7,995 nt of DNA from Synergistales bacterium (GTDB lineage: Bacteria; Synergistota; Synergistia; Synergistales; Synergistaceae). A program made the position numbers and the translations under genes. This document shows positions 1 through 6,719 of this stretch, one piece after another. How positions within the stretch are numbered: position 1 is the stretch's first letter; each line of letters starts with the position of its first letter. Location: assembly GCA_026002695.1 (NCBI GenBank), contig BOCB01000064.1, forward strand, positions 1-7,995, read 5' to 3'. The notes beneath the pieces are model-generated. The model was not told the origin of the DNA. It made no database searches and saw only the letters and a list, made by a program, of their open reading frames with translations.

Positions 1-16
1 ATACCATCATGGGGGT

Positions 17-694
17 GTGAATTTGAGCCGGTTGTTTAGTAAAATATTTTTCGCGTTACTGTCGGCGGCGTCTATTATGTTCATGGCGATGGACGCGCGC
101 GGCGCGGAGTACGGCGAGCCTGATTCCATTACGTATGAATCCGCGCATTTCAAATGTGATTTGCGTTTTCCGAAAACCGGCAGTAAGGCTGCCGACGAGG
201 TCATATTCGAATGGGCGAGCGGGCTGTACAATTCAATGAGCGGCGATGTGTCAGAGATGCTGGCTGAGGATAAGGGAGCTACCGCGGAGCTGACGTCCGA
301 GTACAGTGTCAGGATGGTGGACGGAGGTTATGCCGTTGTTGAGGAAACAGGCATGTTTACGGCTTCGAGCCTCGCTCACCCGTTTGATATAGTGCAAATT
401 TTCAACATAGACACTAAGAGGGGCAAGGTGCTCGGCGTTTGGGAGATAATCGACAAAAAACAAGCGCCCCGCGTACTCGCCGCGCTGCGAGGCAAGATAC
501 TCAAAAAATTCCCCGAAGAGAAGGATTCTCTCGGAGACTGGCAGCTTGGGTGGCTCGATAACGATAACATAGCGCTCGACAACAAAGGTATCTATGTCTG
601 GTTCGATCGGGGAAGGGTGCTGGCATCCGTTTTTGGTACGCAGAAATTTTTCTTATCGCGCAAGGAACTGGGCGGTGCGTTTATCCTGAAGTAA
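17..694 (+). CDS. Exported protein with DUF3298/RsiV-like domain
   Basis: The protein has 225 residues from the GTG at 17. Residues 6-25 are a hydrophobic stretch after a short basic start, followed by DARGAEYG, so a Sec signal peptide cut near 29/30 is likely and the product should be extracytoplasmic. The mature part follows the order seen in DUF3298/RsiV C-terminal domains: a beta strand with a conserved aromatic-Gly-Tyr pattern (SEYSV...GGYAVVEETG, about 97-113), a Ser/Ala-His-Pro turn (about 118-122), an 'F-N-I-D-T-K-R-G-K-V-L' strand (about 129-139), a helix of basic residues, and an 'alDNKGIYVWF' strand near 188-198 ending in a predicted SxKEL cap. The match is by fold pattern, not by close identity. 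An in-frame TTG at 23 sits 7 bases after GGGGG (11-15) and could be the true start; the GTG overlaps a TGA in another frame (GTGA), which would fit coupling to an upstream gene outside the window. Function unknown. Confidence 0.8.
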   Translation: MNLSRLFSKIFFALLSAASIMFMAMDARGAEYGEPDSITYESAHFKCDLRFPKTGSKAADEVIFEWASGLYNSMSGDVSEMLAEDKGATAELTSEYSVRMVDGGYAVVEETGMFTASSLAHPFDIVQIFNIDTKRGKVLGVWEIIDKKQAPRVLAALRGKILKKFPEEKDSLGDWQLGWLDNDNIALDNKGIYVWFDRGRVLASVFGTQKFFLSRKELGGAFILK

Positions 695-776
695 GAGGCA
701 GGCGGGTTAATCGCCAAAACGGACGTCGGATGTTTTAGGATACGCAGGGACAGCCGCCCCCGCCGCCCGTCAGGGT

Positions 777-806
777 TTGTTTTTGCCCTTCAGGCCTCTG
801 AATAAT
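777..806 (+). promoter_or_regulatory. Weak sigma70-type promoter candidate before the SYLF gene
   Basis: TTGTTT (777-782) and AATAAT (801-806) are separated by 18 bases; the second matches the -10 consensus at five of six positions, the first matches the -35 at three of six. Transcription would start near 813, giving a leader of only about 18 bases that begins at the ribosome binding site. The rest of the 136-base gap (695-830) shows no convincing terminator and no small gene. Confidence 0.25.
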
Positions 807-830
807 AAATCAAAAGGAGCTGTTGCCATA

Positions 831-1535
831 ATGAAATCAAAGTTGGTAAGGTTATCGCTTCTCGCCATAATCGCCGCTTTTGTCTCTGTAACGTTCATGC
901 CGGTTAACGCGGCGTTTTCCGAGACCGCGCACGAGAAGCGCATCAAACAGGCCGCGGCTTTATTGGAGAAGATGGGTAAGGAGACGGACGCCGATTCCTT
1001 AGCCGATACTATCCACTCAGGTGTTGGCGTGGCAATATTTCCGAAGGTCATTCAGGGCGGACTCGGCTTCGGCGGAATGGCGGGCGAAGGCATTGTATTG
1101 CTCAAAAAGGGCAAGTCGTGGAACGGCCCGTCGTTCGCGTCGCTCACGGGCGGGTCTTTCGGCCTCCAAATCGGCATAGAGGAGATCGGGCTCATCCTTG
1201 TGATAACGAACGAAAATGGTTTGAGCGCTTTCACGGGCGGCAAGAGCTTCAAACTCGGCGCGGACGTGAGCATAGCAGCAGGGCCGGTTGGACGCGACGC
1301 CGCCGCGGCAACCGATTCGAGCGCTAAAGCGTCGATATACAGCTATTCTATATCAAAGGGATTATTCGCGGGTATATCACTGAGCGGATCGGCTATAAAC
1401 GTGAACGGCGACGCTAACAAGGCATATTGGGGAAGCGCCTTGGACGCAAAGGCGGCCTTGTCCCGTCCGGCGAGCGGCGCTAAAATCAATCCATTGGTAA
1501 ACAAACTCAACTCACTGCTCAAAGCTACGAAATAA
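831..1535 (+). CDS. Exported SYLF-domain (Ysc84-type) lipid-binding protein
   Basis: The start is the ATG at 831, which follows AAGGAG (814-819) by 11 bases; a longer in-frame TTG reading from 777 would bury the signal peptide and is less likely. This gives 234 residues. Residues 1-27 form a signal peptide (basic KSKLVR, hydrophobic core, cleavage after VNA). The remainder is the SYLF/DUF500 domain: an amphipathic helix with Leu-Leu and Ala-Asp-Ser spacing (about 36-60), the VAIFPKVIQGG strand-turn (67-77), GGMAGEGIVL (81-90), 'PSFASLTGGSFGLQIGIE' (100-117), GPVGRDA (151-157), IYSYSISKGLFAGISLSG (169-186) and DANKAYWG (194-201). These are the family landmarks. SYLF proteins in eukaryotes bind phosphoinositides; bacterial exported members are poorly characterised, so periplasmic or outer-membrane lipid association is an inference. 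Gap to the next gene is 50 bases. Confidence 0.93.
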   Translation: MKSKLVRLSLLAIIAAFVSVTFMPVNAAFSETAHEKRIKQAAALLEKMGKETDADSLADTIHSGVGVAIFPKVIQGGLGFGGMAGEGIVLLKKGKSWNGPSFASLTGGSFGLQIGIEEIGLILVITNENGLSAFTGGKSFKLGADVSIAAGPVGRDAAAATDSSAKASIYSYSISKGLFAGISLSGSAINVNGDANKAYWGSALDAKAALSRPASGAKINPLVNKLNSLLKATK

Positions 1536-1543
1536 AGGGAGCG

Positions 1544-1555
1544 TTGTATATACAA
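1544..1555. repeat. Perfect 12-base palindrome between SYLF and GYF_2 genes
   Basis: TTGTATATACAA reads the same on both strands. It overlaps a -10-like TACAAT (1551-1556), but no acceptable -35 lies 16-18 bases upstream, so it is not a clean promoter. It could be an operator half-pair for a dimeric regulator or chance AT-rich sequence. Confidence 0.4.
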
Positions 1556-1567
1556 TATCCGGGTATG

Positions 1568-1573
1568 AAGGAG
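1568..1573 (+). promoter_or_regulatory. Ribosome binding site that decides the GYF_2 gene start
   Basis: AAGGAG lies 3 bases before the GTG at 1577 and 12 bases before the in-frame ATG at 1586. Three bases is too close for normal initiation, so ATG 1586 is preferred, though 12 is at the long end. Confidence 0.55.
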
Positions 1574-1585
1574 TGAGTGCGTGAT

Positions 1586-3328
1586 ATGCCGAGCGAGAAA
1601 AAATGGTACTACGCGAGGGGACGTCAGCGTTTCGGCCCTATTTCCGAGAAGCATATAGCGGATATGATAAATACCGGTTATATCCTTCGCGGCTCGCTCG
1701 TGTGGACGAAGGGATTTGAAAAATGGCGGCACGCTGAGAACACCGAGCTGCTTGAGTATATAGAGGCTGCCGAGGCTTTGCGCGGCGGCGCCGATAATTT
1801 TGACTTTCCATTGCGCTTTGACTTCGACGGCAACAGCCATGATACGGGGAACGGCAAAAAAAATATTTACGAAGATGACGAAAGGGCGGAACAAGTTATC
1901 GGCGCAAACGGGGATGCCGATAGCCTCTCCGCCGACGAAAAGCCGGTACAGGACGAAGCCGCCGCCGCGATTGTCATGCCTGAGCCTGATATAAATAACG
2001 CGGATACGGGCGCGGAGGGTGATGACGCGGCGGTAACTGACAAGACCAAGAGCTTGGAGGACGAGCCGCCGGAGCGGCTCGCAGACGGCGCGGAGCGCGC
2101 CGGCCCCGCGATTGACGAACGCGTCCGCAATACCGCGCATCTTCACGAACAATCGAGCATGAACGAAGTAAATGGCGATGAAGCCATTCACTCGCTCGGA
2201 GGATCCGACGCGCCGGAGACATACGGCGCGTCGAAAAGAACCGAGCGCCGAAATAGCATAGGCTGCCTCAATATATTCTGCATCGCCGTGATTGTAATTT
2301 CAGCCATGGCGGGCGCCGCGATATGGTTTATGCGCGGCAGCGCGAGGATAGACTCGTCAGCGGACGCGTGGGATTATTTGGACAGGAGGCTTAACTTATC
2401 CAAGGGCTATATATATGACAAGACCTTGTCCTCCGGTTGTCTTGATGTCAAGGCGGCGGAAAGCGGCCTGGCTACCGTTAAGACTGTTGACGGAGGAGAG
2501 GCGACCGGTTATTTTGTGTTTGCCTACCCCCTTTGGTGCGCCGCCGACAACGAGGCTAAGATGTCTCACTACGCCATGTTTATCATTTCACGGGATGGCA
2601 GCGTCTATTTCCGCGACAGCGCCGCGCTGCTCTTTTACAACGGCCCGTTCCTGAAAGTCGGCCGCCTGATTTCGCCGTCCGGTGTCAAAGTCGCGTCGCA
2701 GTCGAACGCGAGGACGCTTCTGTCTATGACGCTTCAGCGCCAAATAGGCGAATATCAGGGCAACGGCATGGCGGTCTTTTACCCGACTGACGGCGGCGGG
2801 CTCGGCTTGGGCTACTATTTCACCCACGCCGCCGACGGCTCTGACTATTACGTCACGGAGGACGGACACGCCTACGCGCTCAAGACGGGAAACTCCAAAA
2901 TCGTCGAGAACGGACCGTTCAAGGGCGCGGTGATAAATGAATCAATTTACGAAGAGGTTGTGCCCCGCAGCGCGGGTACGCCGCAAGAACCCGTTCCGCC
3001 CGAACCCGTGAACGCGGCAGCGAGGCCGGCGGATGAGGGCGCGGAGGGATCGCGCGGCGAGCCGCCGGCTCGTGTCAGTGCCGAACCTCAGGGCGCGAGC
3101 GATGGAGTCATTCCGGGACGGGGGGGTGAGATTGCTGTAATCACAGCCACAAGAGTCAACTTTCGCCAGCTTTCGTCGACATCTTCGGCAATTATCGGCA
3201 AACTGACCTCCGGTGATAAAATAGAGGTGATCAACAGGCAAAAGACCTCAGACGAATACGAATGGTTCCTCGTGGAGTGGAAAGGCCGCCGCGGATGGGT
3301 ATACGGGCAGTTCGTTAAAAAAGAATGA
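1586..3328 (+). CDS. Bitopic membrane protein: GYF_2 domain, TM helix, SH3b domain
   Basis: The protein has 580 residues from ATG 1586 (583 from GTG 1577). Residues 6-58 are a GYF_2/DUF4339 domain: WYYARG at the start, FGPIS, a helix ending 'MINTGYI', then LVWTKGFEKW and a closing ELLEYI. GYF-type domains usually bind proline-rich or other peptides. Residues 60-222 are a low-complexity acidic, Ala-rich linker. SKRTERRN precedes a hydrophobic helix at about 226-249, giving an N-in, C-out topology by the positive-inside rule. Residues 250-460 are an extracytoplasmic region I cannot assign. Residues about 460-512 are a Pro/Glu/Arg-rich spacer, and 516-580 fit a bacterial SH3 (SH3_3) domain, with VNFRQLSSTSSAIIGKLTSG, EWFLVEW and the final GWVYGQFV. 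SH3b domains often bind cell wall or peptides. So a cytoplasmic peptide-binding module is linked across the membrane to an external one. Order and domain calls are by motif reading. Confidence 0.85.
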   Translation: MPSEKKWYYARGRQRFGPISEKHIADMINTGYILRGSLVWTKGFEKWRHAENTELLEYIEAAEALRGGADNFDFPLRFDFDGNSHDTGNGKKNIYEDDERAEQVIGANGDADSLSADEKPVQDEAAAAIVMPEPDINNADTGAEGDDAAVTDKTKSLEDEPPERLADGAERAGPAIDERVRNTAHLHEQSSMNEVNGDEAIHSLGGSDAPETYGASKRTERRNSIGCLNIFCIAVIVISAMAGAAIWFMRGSARIDSSADAWDYLDRRLNLSKGYIYDKTLSSGCLDVKAAESGLATVKTVDGGEATGYFVFAYPLWCAADNEAKMSHYAMFIISRDGSVYFRDSAALLFYNGPFLKVGRLISPSGVKVASQSNARTLLSMTLQRQIGEYQGNGMAVFYPTDGGGLGLGYYFTHAADGSDYYVTEDGHAYALKTGNSKIVENGPFKGAVINESIYEEVVPRSAGTPQEPVPPEPVNAAARPADEGAEGSRGEPPARVSAEPQGASDGVIPGRGGEIAVITATRVNFRQLSSTSSAIIGKLTSGDKIEVINRQKTSDEYEWFLVEWKGRRGWVYGQFVKKE

Positions 3329-3335
3329 GCGGATG

Positions 3336-3366
3336 TTCCCATAAAACGGCTCCGTTGTGGTACACT
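3336..3366 (+). promoter_or_regulatory. Possible extended -10 promoter before the coiled-coil protein gene
   Basis: TGG (3358-3360) directly precedes TACACT (3361-3366), an extended -10 pattern. A weak -35-like TTCCCA lies at 3336-3341 with a 19-base spacer, which is long. A small AACGG/CCGTT dyad just upstream lacks a T tract and is not a terminator. Leader to the ATG would be about 47 bases. Confidence 0.2.
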
Positions 3367-3419
3367 TCACTTGCTGATCTGAGTTATTTCTGACTTCAAA
3401 CGATTATAGGGGGATATAT

Positions 3420-4175
3420 ATGAAAAAGAGGATATTTATAGCGCTGTTCGCGATTGCCGCACTGTTTGCCCTGCGTGAGGACGCCTCTGCCGCGAACAAG
3501 TTTGACGCGGCTATGGCAAGGTGGGTGCGCGCTGAGACATATCACAACGATATGGGCGGGCAGTTTACCGTCCGCGCCACTCTCTACACAAAAGATTATA
3601 TAGAGAGCCTCATGGAGAGCGAGGCCGAGAAGAACCTGTGGACGGCGAGCGAACTTGAGGATTACAAATACAACTTCCTGAAGGAGCTCAAATTGGAGGA
3701 CAACGTGGCAATATACCTCGAACTCGAGGAGAACGGCCCTACGGCTCACATGGCTCCGTTCAACGAGATGGTCGATCTCTGGATAGGGAACAAAAAATAC
3801 GGCGCGTCTGACTTTGACCCGCGCTTCAATATGCCCTTGCTCGGCAAACGGGACGGCATGGTTTACTTTCCGAGGTTCGACGAAAAGACCGGCGAGTCGC
3901 TGTTCAAGAAAAAGCTGACGCTGCGTTTCGAGATGAACCCGGCCGCAAGCCCCGTATTAGACAACCGCTCTGTTCGTATCCTCTGGGATGTGAATCCGGA
4001 AAACATCGGAGCTCCCGGAAGCGGAACGGCGGCGAACAGGATAGAGGTAGACCGCCTGATCAGGCGCATGGAGAGGCTAAACGGCGAGAGAGCCGATCTT
4101 GAGGCGCAGCTCGACGCTAAAAAACGCGAGATAGACGAAGTGCGCTCGCGAATAGAGGATATACAGGGCAAATAA
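3420..4175 (+). CDS. Exported protein of unknown family with C-terminal coiled coil
   Basis: The protein has 251 residues; AGGGGGA (3408-3414) sits 5 bases ahead of the ATG at 3420. Residues 1-24 are a clear signal peptide (MKKR basic end, hydrophobic core, ASA cleavage before ANKFD), so the mature protein is exported and contains no cysteine. Residues about 27-190 look like a mixed alpha/beta domain: YHNDMGGQFTVRATLYT, an acidic helix (about 60-92), VAIYLELEENG (96-106), GMVYFPRFDEKTGESLFKKKLTLRFEMNP (146-174) and RILWDVNPENIG (186-197). The FDEKTGESLF and 'RFEMNP' strands recall beta-sandwich exported proteins, but I recognise no family. Residues about 205-249 are a charged heptad helix with hydrophobic positions near L213, M217, L220, L227, L231, I238, V241 and I245, so it probably oligomerises or forms a stalk. 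It stands 36 bases before pfkA and may share its transcript. Confidence 0.8.
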   Translation: MKKRIFIALFAIAALFALREDASAANKFDAAMARWVRAETYHNDMGGQFTVRATLYTKDYIESLMESEAEKNLWTASELEDYKYNFLKELKLEDNVAIYLELEENGPTAHMAPFNEMVDLWIGNKKYGASDFDPRFNMPLLGKRDGMVYFPRFDEKTGESLFKKKLTLRFEMNPAASPVLDNRSVRILWDVNPENIGAPGSGTAANRIEVDRLIRRMERLNGERADLEAQLDAKKREIDEVRSRIEDIQGK

Positions 4176-4192
4176 GGTGTAACGATAACACC
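4176..4192 (+). other. Short hairpin before pfkA
   Basis: GGTGT (4176-4180) pairs with ACACC (4188-4192) around a 7-base loop, right after the preceding stop codon. It lacks a following T run (aaaattga follows), so it is a weak terminator at best; it could equally stabilise an RNA end. Confidence 0.3.
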
Positions 4193-4198
4193 AAAATT

Positions 4199-4206
4199 GA
4201 GGAGGG
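4199..4206 (+). promoter_or_regulatory. Strong Shine-Dalgarno site setting the pfkA start
   Basis: GAGGAGGG lies 5 bases before ATG 4212. The in-frame TTG at 4197 overlaps this site and would add five residues not present in other phosphofructokinases, so 4212 is chosen. Confidence 0.85.
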
Positions 4207-4211
4207 TCTTA

Positions 4212-5171
4212 ATGAAACGTGTCGGTTTGTTGACAAGCGGCGGTGACGCGCCCGGGATGAATGCCGCCATAAGGGCGGTTACGAGGGCCGCTATCTACAA
4301 CGGCTTGGAGGTCATAGGCTTCCGCAGGGGATATGAGGGGCTTTTGGACGGCGATGTCATCCCTCTGTCGATTAGTTCTGTCGGAGGAATAATACTCAGG
4401 GGCGGAACGATGCTCAGAACCGCGAGAAGCGATCGTTTCAAGAAGCCGGAGGGTATACGCGAAGGACTCCGCCGCCTTAAAGAATTCGACATAGACGCTC
4501 TCGTCGTCATAGGCGGCGACGGCTCTTTCCACGGGGCATATGAACTTCACAAGCTCGGCTTCCCGGTCGTGGGAATACCAGGGACGATAGACAATGACAT
4601 GGCCGGCACTGACTGCACTATTGGCTTTGACACGGCTTGCAACACAGCTCTCGATTGCATAGAGAAGCTGCGGGACACGGCGTCGAGCCATGAAAGACTC
4701 TTCATCGTCGAGGTAATGGGGCGCAACGCCGGTTTCTTGGCGCTTGAGGCAGCGGTCGCCGCCGGGGCCGAATTTGTTCTGGTGCCGGAGATTCCATTCG
4801 AAATGGATACGCTTTGCCAGAAATTGCACTACGCTCACGAGCGGGGCAAGACTCACTCGCTTATCATTATAGCGGAGGGCGTTATGCCGGCCGCCGATCT
4901 CCAGTCCAAACTGAAGGACACGGGCGGATATGACGCGAGGATAATAGTGCTTGGGCATATTCAACGGGGAGGCAACCCCTCATCCTTCGACGCGGTGTTG
5001 GCGTCGCGTTTAGGCGGCGGCGCTATTGATGCGCTCATTCGCGGCGATTACGGCACGATGGTCGGCAGGATAAGCGGCAAGATAGTGGCAAGCCCCATTC
5101 AAGTGGCGTGGGAGCAGAAAAAGGACTTGGATGAGGATATGCTCAGGTTAGTGGATATCCTCGGAATATGA
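4212..5171 (+). CDS. pfkA: ATP-dependent 6-phosphofructokinase
   Basis: It phosphorylates fructose 6-phosphate to fructose 1,6-bisphosphate, the committed step of glycolysis, in the cytoplasm as a tetramer. The 319-residue length matches the Escherichia coli enzyme. Visible landmarks: TSGGDAPGMNAAIR (8-21), RGG and R72, GGDGS (101-105, Gly104 being the ATP-type residue rather than the Asp of pyrophosphate enzymes), PGTIDND (123-129, catalytic Asp127), R162, MGR (169-171), E222 and GHIQRGG (248-254, with H249 and R252). Counting runs in step with mature E. coli numbering. Effector-site residues R21, R25, R154, E187, R211 and K213 are kept, but the position of R54 is Ile, so ADP/PEP control may differ. 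The stop codon overlaps the next gene's start (ATGA), indicating translational coupling. Confidence 0.97.
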   Translation: MKRVGLLTSGGDAPGMNAAIRAVTRAAIYNGLEVIGFRRGYEGLLDGDVIPLSISSVGGIILRGGTMLRTARSDRFKKPEGIREGLRRLKEFDIDALVVIGGDGSFHGAYELHKLGFPVVGIPGTIDNDMAGTDCTIGFDTACNTALDCIEKLRDTASSHERLFIVEVMGRNAGFLALEAAVAAGAEFVLVPEIPFEMDTLCQKLHYAHERGKTHSLIIIAEGVMPAADLQSKLKDTGGYDARIIVLGHIQRGGNPSSFDAVLASRLGGGAIDALIRGDYGTMVGRISGKIVASPIQVAWEQKKDLDEDMLRLVDILGI

Positions 5172-6019
5172 CGAGCAGCTCCCGTTTGTCCCCATCCGTC
5201 GCGTCAGAGCTTACTCGTATAGCGGCCTCCGGCGCTGCTCACAGGGGGCCGTCGAGCCTCTGCTCCGACGGTCTCTGGGGGCAGGCTGTCGAGCTGATAC
5301 TTAACAGTCGCAGTATCGTCATAATATCTGGATTTTATGTGCCGAAAGCCTCCGCGCCGGAGACCGACGGACCGACGGGGGCTGTCGCGCTCGCGGCGGC
5401 CCTGTCGTCAACCGGGCGAAAGGTTCGCGTCTGGACAGACGGATTGTGTTTGAGCTGCATAAAAAAATGCGCTGCCGTTATCGGACTGCCGGAGAGTATC
5501 GTTGAGGACGCGTCCTCCTATGAAAGAACCGGTGACGCCGATCTGCTGATATACACGGAACGGCTCGGCAGGGCCTTTGACGGCAGATATTACAATATGA
5601 GACGCGAGGACATCACTGAATGGACTGCGCCGCTTGATGAATTCGCTCTCTCCTCGGGTTTGCCTGTCATAGGGATAGGAGACGGCGGCAACGAGGTGGG
5701 AATGGGAAGTCTGTCAAAGGAGCTCGCCGTTATAATGCCGGATTACGCGAGCAATCTCTGTGTTGTGCCGGCTGACGTGTGTATTCCTGCCGATGTCTCA
5801 AACTGGGGAGCCTATGCGCTCGCGGCAGCTCTGTCGTCCGCGAAAAAGCGATGGCTCGCCCAAAGCGAGGAGCAGGAACTTGCCATGCTGCGCGAACTTT
5901 GCGATGACGGCGCGGTGGACGGGGTAACTCTCAGGCGCGAGATGTCGGTAGACGGCATGGCGGCCGATGTTCACGTCAGCGTCCTCTCCCGCCTCAGAGA
6001 AGCGGCGGCGATCATTTGA
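5168..6019 (+). CDS. DUF4392 / D-glutamate cyclase-like protein
   Basis: The protein has 283 residues, no signal peptide, and begins in an ATGA overlap with pfkA, so it is likely translated by coupled reinitiation. It carries the DUF4392 signature: IIISGF-type strand VIISGFYVP (51-59), PETDGPTGA (64-72), 'VWTDG' (88-92), ERLGR (131-135), YNMRREDITEWTAPLDE (142-158), GIGDGGNEVGMG (169-180) and PADVSNWGAYALAAAL (207-222). Members of this family, including the mammalian mitochondrial enzyme, convert D-glutamate to 5-oxo-D-proline and water; the bacterial activity is inferred by family. A CxxCxxxC cluster (C94, C97, C101) is notable. Why it is tied to glycolysis is not evident; it could act on a small-molecule by-product or on D-amino acids from wall turnover. 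Confidence 0.88.
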   Translation: MTSSSRLSPSVASELTRIAASGAAHRGPSSLCSDGLWGQAVELILNSRSIVIISGFYVPKASAPETDGPTGAVALAAALSSTGRKVRVWTDGLCLSCIKKCAAVIGLPESIVEDASSYERTGDADLLIYTERLGRAFDGRYYNMRREDITEWTAPLDEFALSSGLPVIGIGDGGNEVGMGSLSKELAVIMPDYASNLCVVPADVCIPADVSNWGAYALAAALSSAKKRWLAQSEEQELAMLRELCDDGAVDGVTLRREMSVDGMAADVHVSVLSRLREAAAII

Positions 6020-6068
6020 AAAATGTTTATTCAAATACTACTTCCAAAGTCAGGAAAGGTGGTTTATA

Positions 6069-6572
6069 ATGTCAGGCGGCAGTGAGCGAAGGAGTGTTCT
6101 TACGCTTCTTCTGCTCGCCCTTACGGTGGTTATACTGATGTCGGTTTCATCGTTGAGTTTCAGCGCTAACGGCATCGTCGCGGGATCACTCAGGTTGGAT
6201 GACATTCAAATATGCGAAGAGCTGGATGATAAGATGAAGCCCGTCAACATTGGGGATGTTTTGCCGGGAGGAATTAAGCAGGCTTGTCTGTGGCTCAGTT
6301 ACTCACGCGCGAGAGAAGGCGACGCGATAGATGTTTTGTGGAAGCACGAGGATTCGCCGATATATGAACACTCCTACAGGCTGTTCGCAAAAAAAGGAGT
6401 GAGGGCTTTTTACCTGATGAGGGACGACGGTGAAACCCTGCCGGGCGGTTTATATTCTGTCTCTGTTTTCTGCAACGGCAAGAAGAACATCGTAAAGCAA
6501 TTCACGATCGAGGCCTTGAGTGACGATATTAGTTCCGACGGAGAGGACGAGGACGATTTCTCGGATGACTGA
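6069..6572 (+). CDS. Small exported or anchored protein with acidic tail, unknown family
   Basis: The start is ATG 6069, preceded by AAAGGTGG (6055-6062) at 6 bases; an in-frame ATG at 5967 overlaps the previous gene and would hide the signal segment. The protein has 167 residues. SGGSERR is followed by a hydrophobic helix (about 9-28), then SFSANG, so it is either a signal peptide cut near 33 or an uncleaved anchor with the rest outside. Residues 40-148 look beta-rich: ICEELDDKMKPV, LPGGIKQACLWLSYSR, VLWKHEDSPIYEHSYRL, then LPGGLYSVSVFCNGKKNIVKQFTIE. The pattern of a tryptophan strand, a charged turn, a L-P-G-G-x-Y strand and a final xGxxxxxxxF strand recalls DUF2914-type Ig-like domains, a tentative call only. 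Residues 151-167 are almost entirely Asp, Glu and Ser. It lies 49 bases after the cyclase gene and may close that operon. Confidence 0.75.
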   Translation: MSGGSERRSVLTLLLLALTVVILMSVSSLSFSANGIVAGSLRLDDIQICEELDDKMKPVNIGDVLPGGIKQACLWLSYSRAREGDAIDVLWKHEDSPIYEHSYRLFAKKGVRAFYLMRDDGETLPGGLYSVSVFCNGKKNIVKQFTIEALSDDISSDGEDEDDFSDD

Positions 6573-6582
6573 AGCGCGTGAT

Positions 6583-6611
6583 TTGTGTCTATCGTGAAAA
6601 TGTCTTAAACT
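6583..6611 (+). promoter_or_regulatory. Likely sigma70-type promoter for rho
   Basis: TTGTGT (6583-6588) and TAAACT (6606-6611) are separated by 17 bases, the preferred spacing, and the -10 matches at four of six positions. It lies just after the preceding stop codon, so rho would have its own transcript starting near 6618 with a leader of about 213 bases. Confidence 0.45.
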
Positions 6612-6671
6612 GTGACCGCATCTCAACTGCCCGCGCCATTGTTTCGTAAATGTCAGCATATGCCATGACTA

Positions 6672-6697
6672 AGGCTGATTTATTATTAGGAGCCTAA
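6672..6697 (+). other. Competing dyads in the rho leader
   Basis: AGGCT (6672-6676) can pair with AGCCT (6691-6695), and TTAGG (6686-6690) with CCTAA (6693-6697). They share bases, so the two helices exclude each other. Both are short, and neither is followed by a T tract; the second would have a two-base loop and is geometrically poor. Read as a possible switch only with caution. Confidence 0.25.
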
Positions 6698-6719
6698 AGG
6701 GTAAAGAGAAAAACGAATG

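Noticed and set aside
1..20. End of an upstream gene (…TIMGV stop) overlapping the first gene's GTG
   Set aside because: The frame TGA at 18-20 with GTGA overlap fits coupling, but six codons are too few to support a gene.
772..789. AGGG/CCCT dyad with a T-rich loop between the first two genes
   Set aside because: The T run is in the loop, not after the stem, and the stem is only four pairs, so it is not a terminator.
1343..2191. Long minus-strand open frame of 282 codons
   Set aside because: It overlaps the end of the SYLF gene and the acidic linker of the GYF_2 gene, has no domain pattern and no good ribosome site; it arises because the low-complexity plus-strand coding rarely produces antisense stops.
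3343..3357. Terminator after the GYF_2 gene
   Set aside because: The AACGG/CCGTT dyad has an impossibly small loop unless trimmed to four pairs, and no T tract follows.
4209..4964. Minus-strand open frame of 251 codons opposite pfkA
   Set aside because: It is the antisense shadow of a certain gene, with no recognisable motifs.
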